Origin: Tanytarsus gracilentus
Taxonomy: Eukaryota > Arthropoda > Insecta > Diptera > Chironomidae
Length of the DNA: 64,000 nt
Assembly: GCA_038502055.1 (NCBI GenBank)
Contig: JAXRKN010000044.1
Span: 7,696,501-7,760,500, forward strand
Direction: 5' to 3'
Shown here piece by piece: positions 62,861-64,000 of this stretch. The notes below the pieces were generated by a model. That model saw only the letters and a list, made by a program, of their open reading frames with translations. It was not told the origin of the DNA and did not search any database. Position numbers and translations under genes: made by a program. Positions within the stretch are counted from its first letter, which is position 1; each line of letters opens with the position of its first letter.

Positions 62861-63830
62861 TACGATGATGTCGATCGTAAAATCGTCAAGTGCGAATGTG
62901 GTGCGGAAGATTACTATCAATTAATGCAAGATGCTGTTGACTATCGATTTTCACATATAAAATTGATGTGCAACAGCATAAAAATATTATTTTTGATCTT
63001 TTATGCAACGTATGGACATAGAGAAAATTTAAATATTTTTTTCCGTTAAATTTTAAAAATTGAATTTAAAATTTTTTTCTCTGTGTCCATACGTGGAATT
63101 TTTAAGTGAGAAAAATTTTTCGTTTTGAATGAAATAAAAAGTAAAAACCTTAAAAGACAATTTAAGGATAAAAATTGAAATGAAAGTCTATGAAGCGTTT
63201 AGAGTTGAAAACACAGAATTGTCGCGCCTAACATTAAAATGAAAACAAAAAAAAGAGAAAGTTGTTTTTCTCACAGTTAGAGGAAAAATTGTTTTTTCCC
63301 TTTCCATCTCACATTTGGAGGAAAAAAGTTATATACTTGGCTGAGAACGATCAGGAAGAAGAAATGGAACAGAAAGCTTGAAATTTATAAGACAAAGTTT
63401 CTTCCTTATTTCTTTTCTTCGAGAGTTTTTCTTTTTTCAATTGAAGACTTTCTTTTCTCATGCGTTCGTGTGAGCGGATAATGAAGTTTGAGTTGGAGAG
63501 ATTTAGAGCCATGCAGTCGATTAAAAAAATGCAAGAAATTTAATCAAAATCTCAAAATTAATGAAAAATTATTCTTTTACGCATTTTCCTATCCAACGGG
63601 CGTAAACGATTTTTTTTCCACAAAAATTCTGCTCTAGTTTACACAATTTTCAGTTGCTGAAAATGTTCGGTTCGGTGCGGGAGGAAAAACTTTTATTTAT
63701 CTACAGCAAAAACTTTTCTTCGAGCTCGAATGCGAGAGGGAGGAGATTTTTTGGAAAATGAAAGTAAAAGCGGGTTTTCTGCATAGTCTCACTCTTTCAC
63801 AAAACATTTCTCCCTGCACAACAACAGCAT

Positions 63831-63845
63831 CACACACACACACAC
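63831..63845. repeat. (CA)n microsatellite
   Basis: An uninterrupted CA run of 15 bases near the window end. Confidence 0.95.
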
Positions 63846-64000
63846 TTTTCACCCAGCCACCCATCTCGCCTCGTTTCCTCCTCTATAGACGAGCTTTTAA
63901 AATAAAAAATACATTCTTTCACCCATTCGGTAAAATGGTACACGCACATAAGCATCCCTCTCTCGCACCCCTCACCACCTACCACAACAGATATATACAA

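Larger units (their letters stand above)
53559..64000. other. Gene-free AT-rich region to the window end
   Basis: About 10 kb contains no credible coding sequence. An extremely AT-rich block lies at about 56930-57600. GT/CA microsatellites occur at 61231, 62844 and 63831, and a possible foldback at 60378-60514. The TGTGCGT/ACGCACA motif is present. The region could be the distal part of the chinmo locus or intergenic. Confidence 0.5.

Noticed and set aside
1..64000. CRISPR arrays, bacterial operons, rRNA
   Set aside because: The tandem arrays have no unique spacers between palindromic repeats, the gene structure is intron-containing and eukaryotic, and no rRNA-like sequence was seen.

Overview
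The window reads as nuclear DNA from an AT-rich insect genome, most likely a fly (Diptera). The order comes from the one recognisable gene, its 56-57 bp introns, and the let-7 and miR-125 target sites found beyond its stop codon. A nematoceran midge-like fly would suit the base composition, but I cannot name a genus. Nothing bacterial is present, and almost all short ORFs in the window are AT-rich noise.

The window holds one supported protein-coding gene. It is a minus-strand BTB zinc-finger gene that I identify as chinmo (chronologically inappropriate morphogenesis). Six coding exons between 19302 and 10616 join in frame with GT-AG introns at every junction, giving 1320 nt and 439 residues. 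The exons encode an N-terminal BTB domain split by a 6.8 kb intron, a low-complexity middle with a basic RKRK patch and two sumoylation-type motifs, and two C-terminal C2H2 fingers.

Layout by region: (1) 1-10615 is gene-free and very AT-rich. It is best read as the long chinmo 3' UTR plus downstream sequence, because a perfect let-7 8-mer site, a second let-7 7-mer site and a 10-nt miR-125 match all lie in the sense of the minus-strand transcript. (2) 10616-12368 carries coding exons 2-6. (3) 12369-19187 is intron 1, which contains a mobile element with a 129 bp tandem repeat. (4) 19188-19316 is the first coding exon. (5) 19317-64000 is about 45 kb with no supportable protein gene. It is probably chinmo 5' non-coding exons, introns and regulatory DNA, rich in GA/CA microsatellites and in a dispersed TGTGCGT/ACGCACA motif.

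Mobile DNA: three copies (12.8-13.8 kb, 36.5-37.3 kb, 46.4-47.6 kb) of one non-autonomous family share both ends but carry different internal minisatellites (129 bp, 17 bp, and about 15 bp units). The third copy lies inside a 2454 bp hAT-type element (45707-48160) that has matching terminal inverted repeats and a perfect 8 bp target duplication. A small degenerate hAT-like MITE lies at 53333-53550.

chinmo acts alone here. In Drosophila it is a neuronal temporal-identity factor repressed by the let-7 complex microRNAs, and the sites in its 3' flank suggest that circuit is kept in this species.
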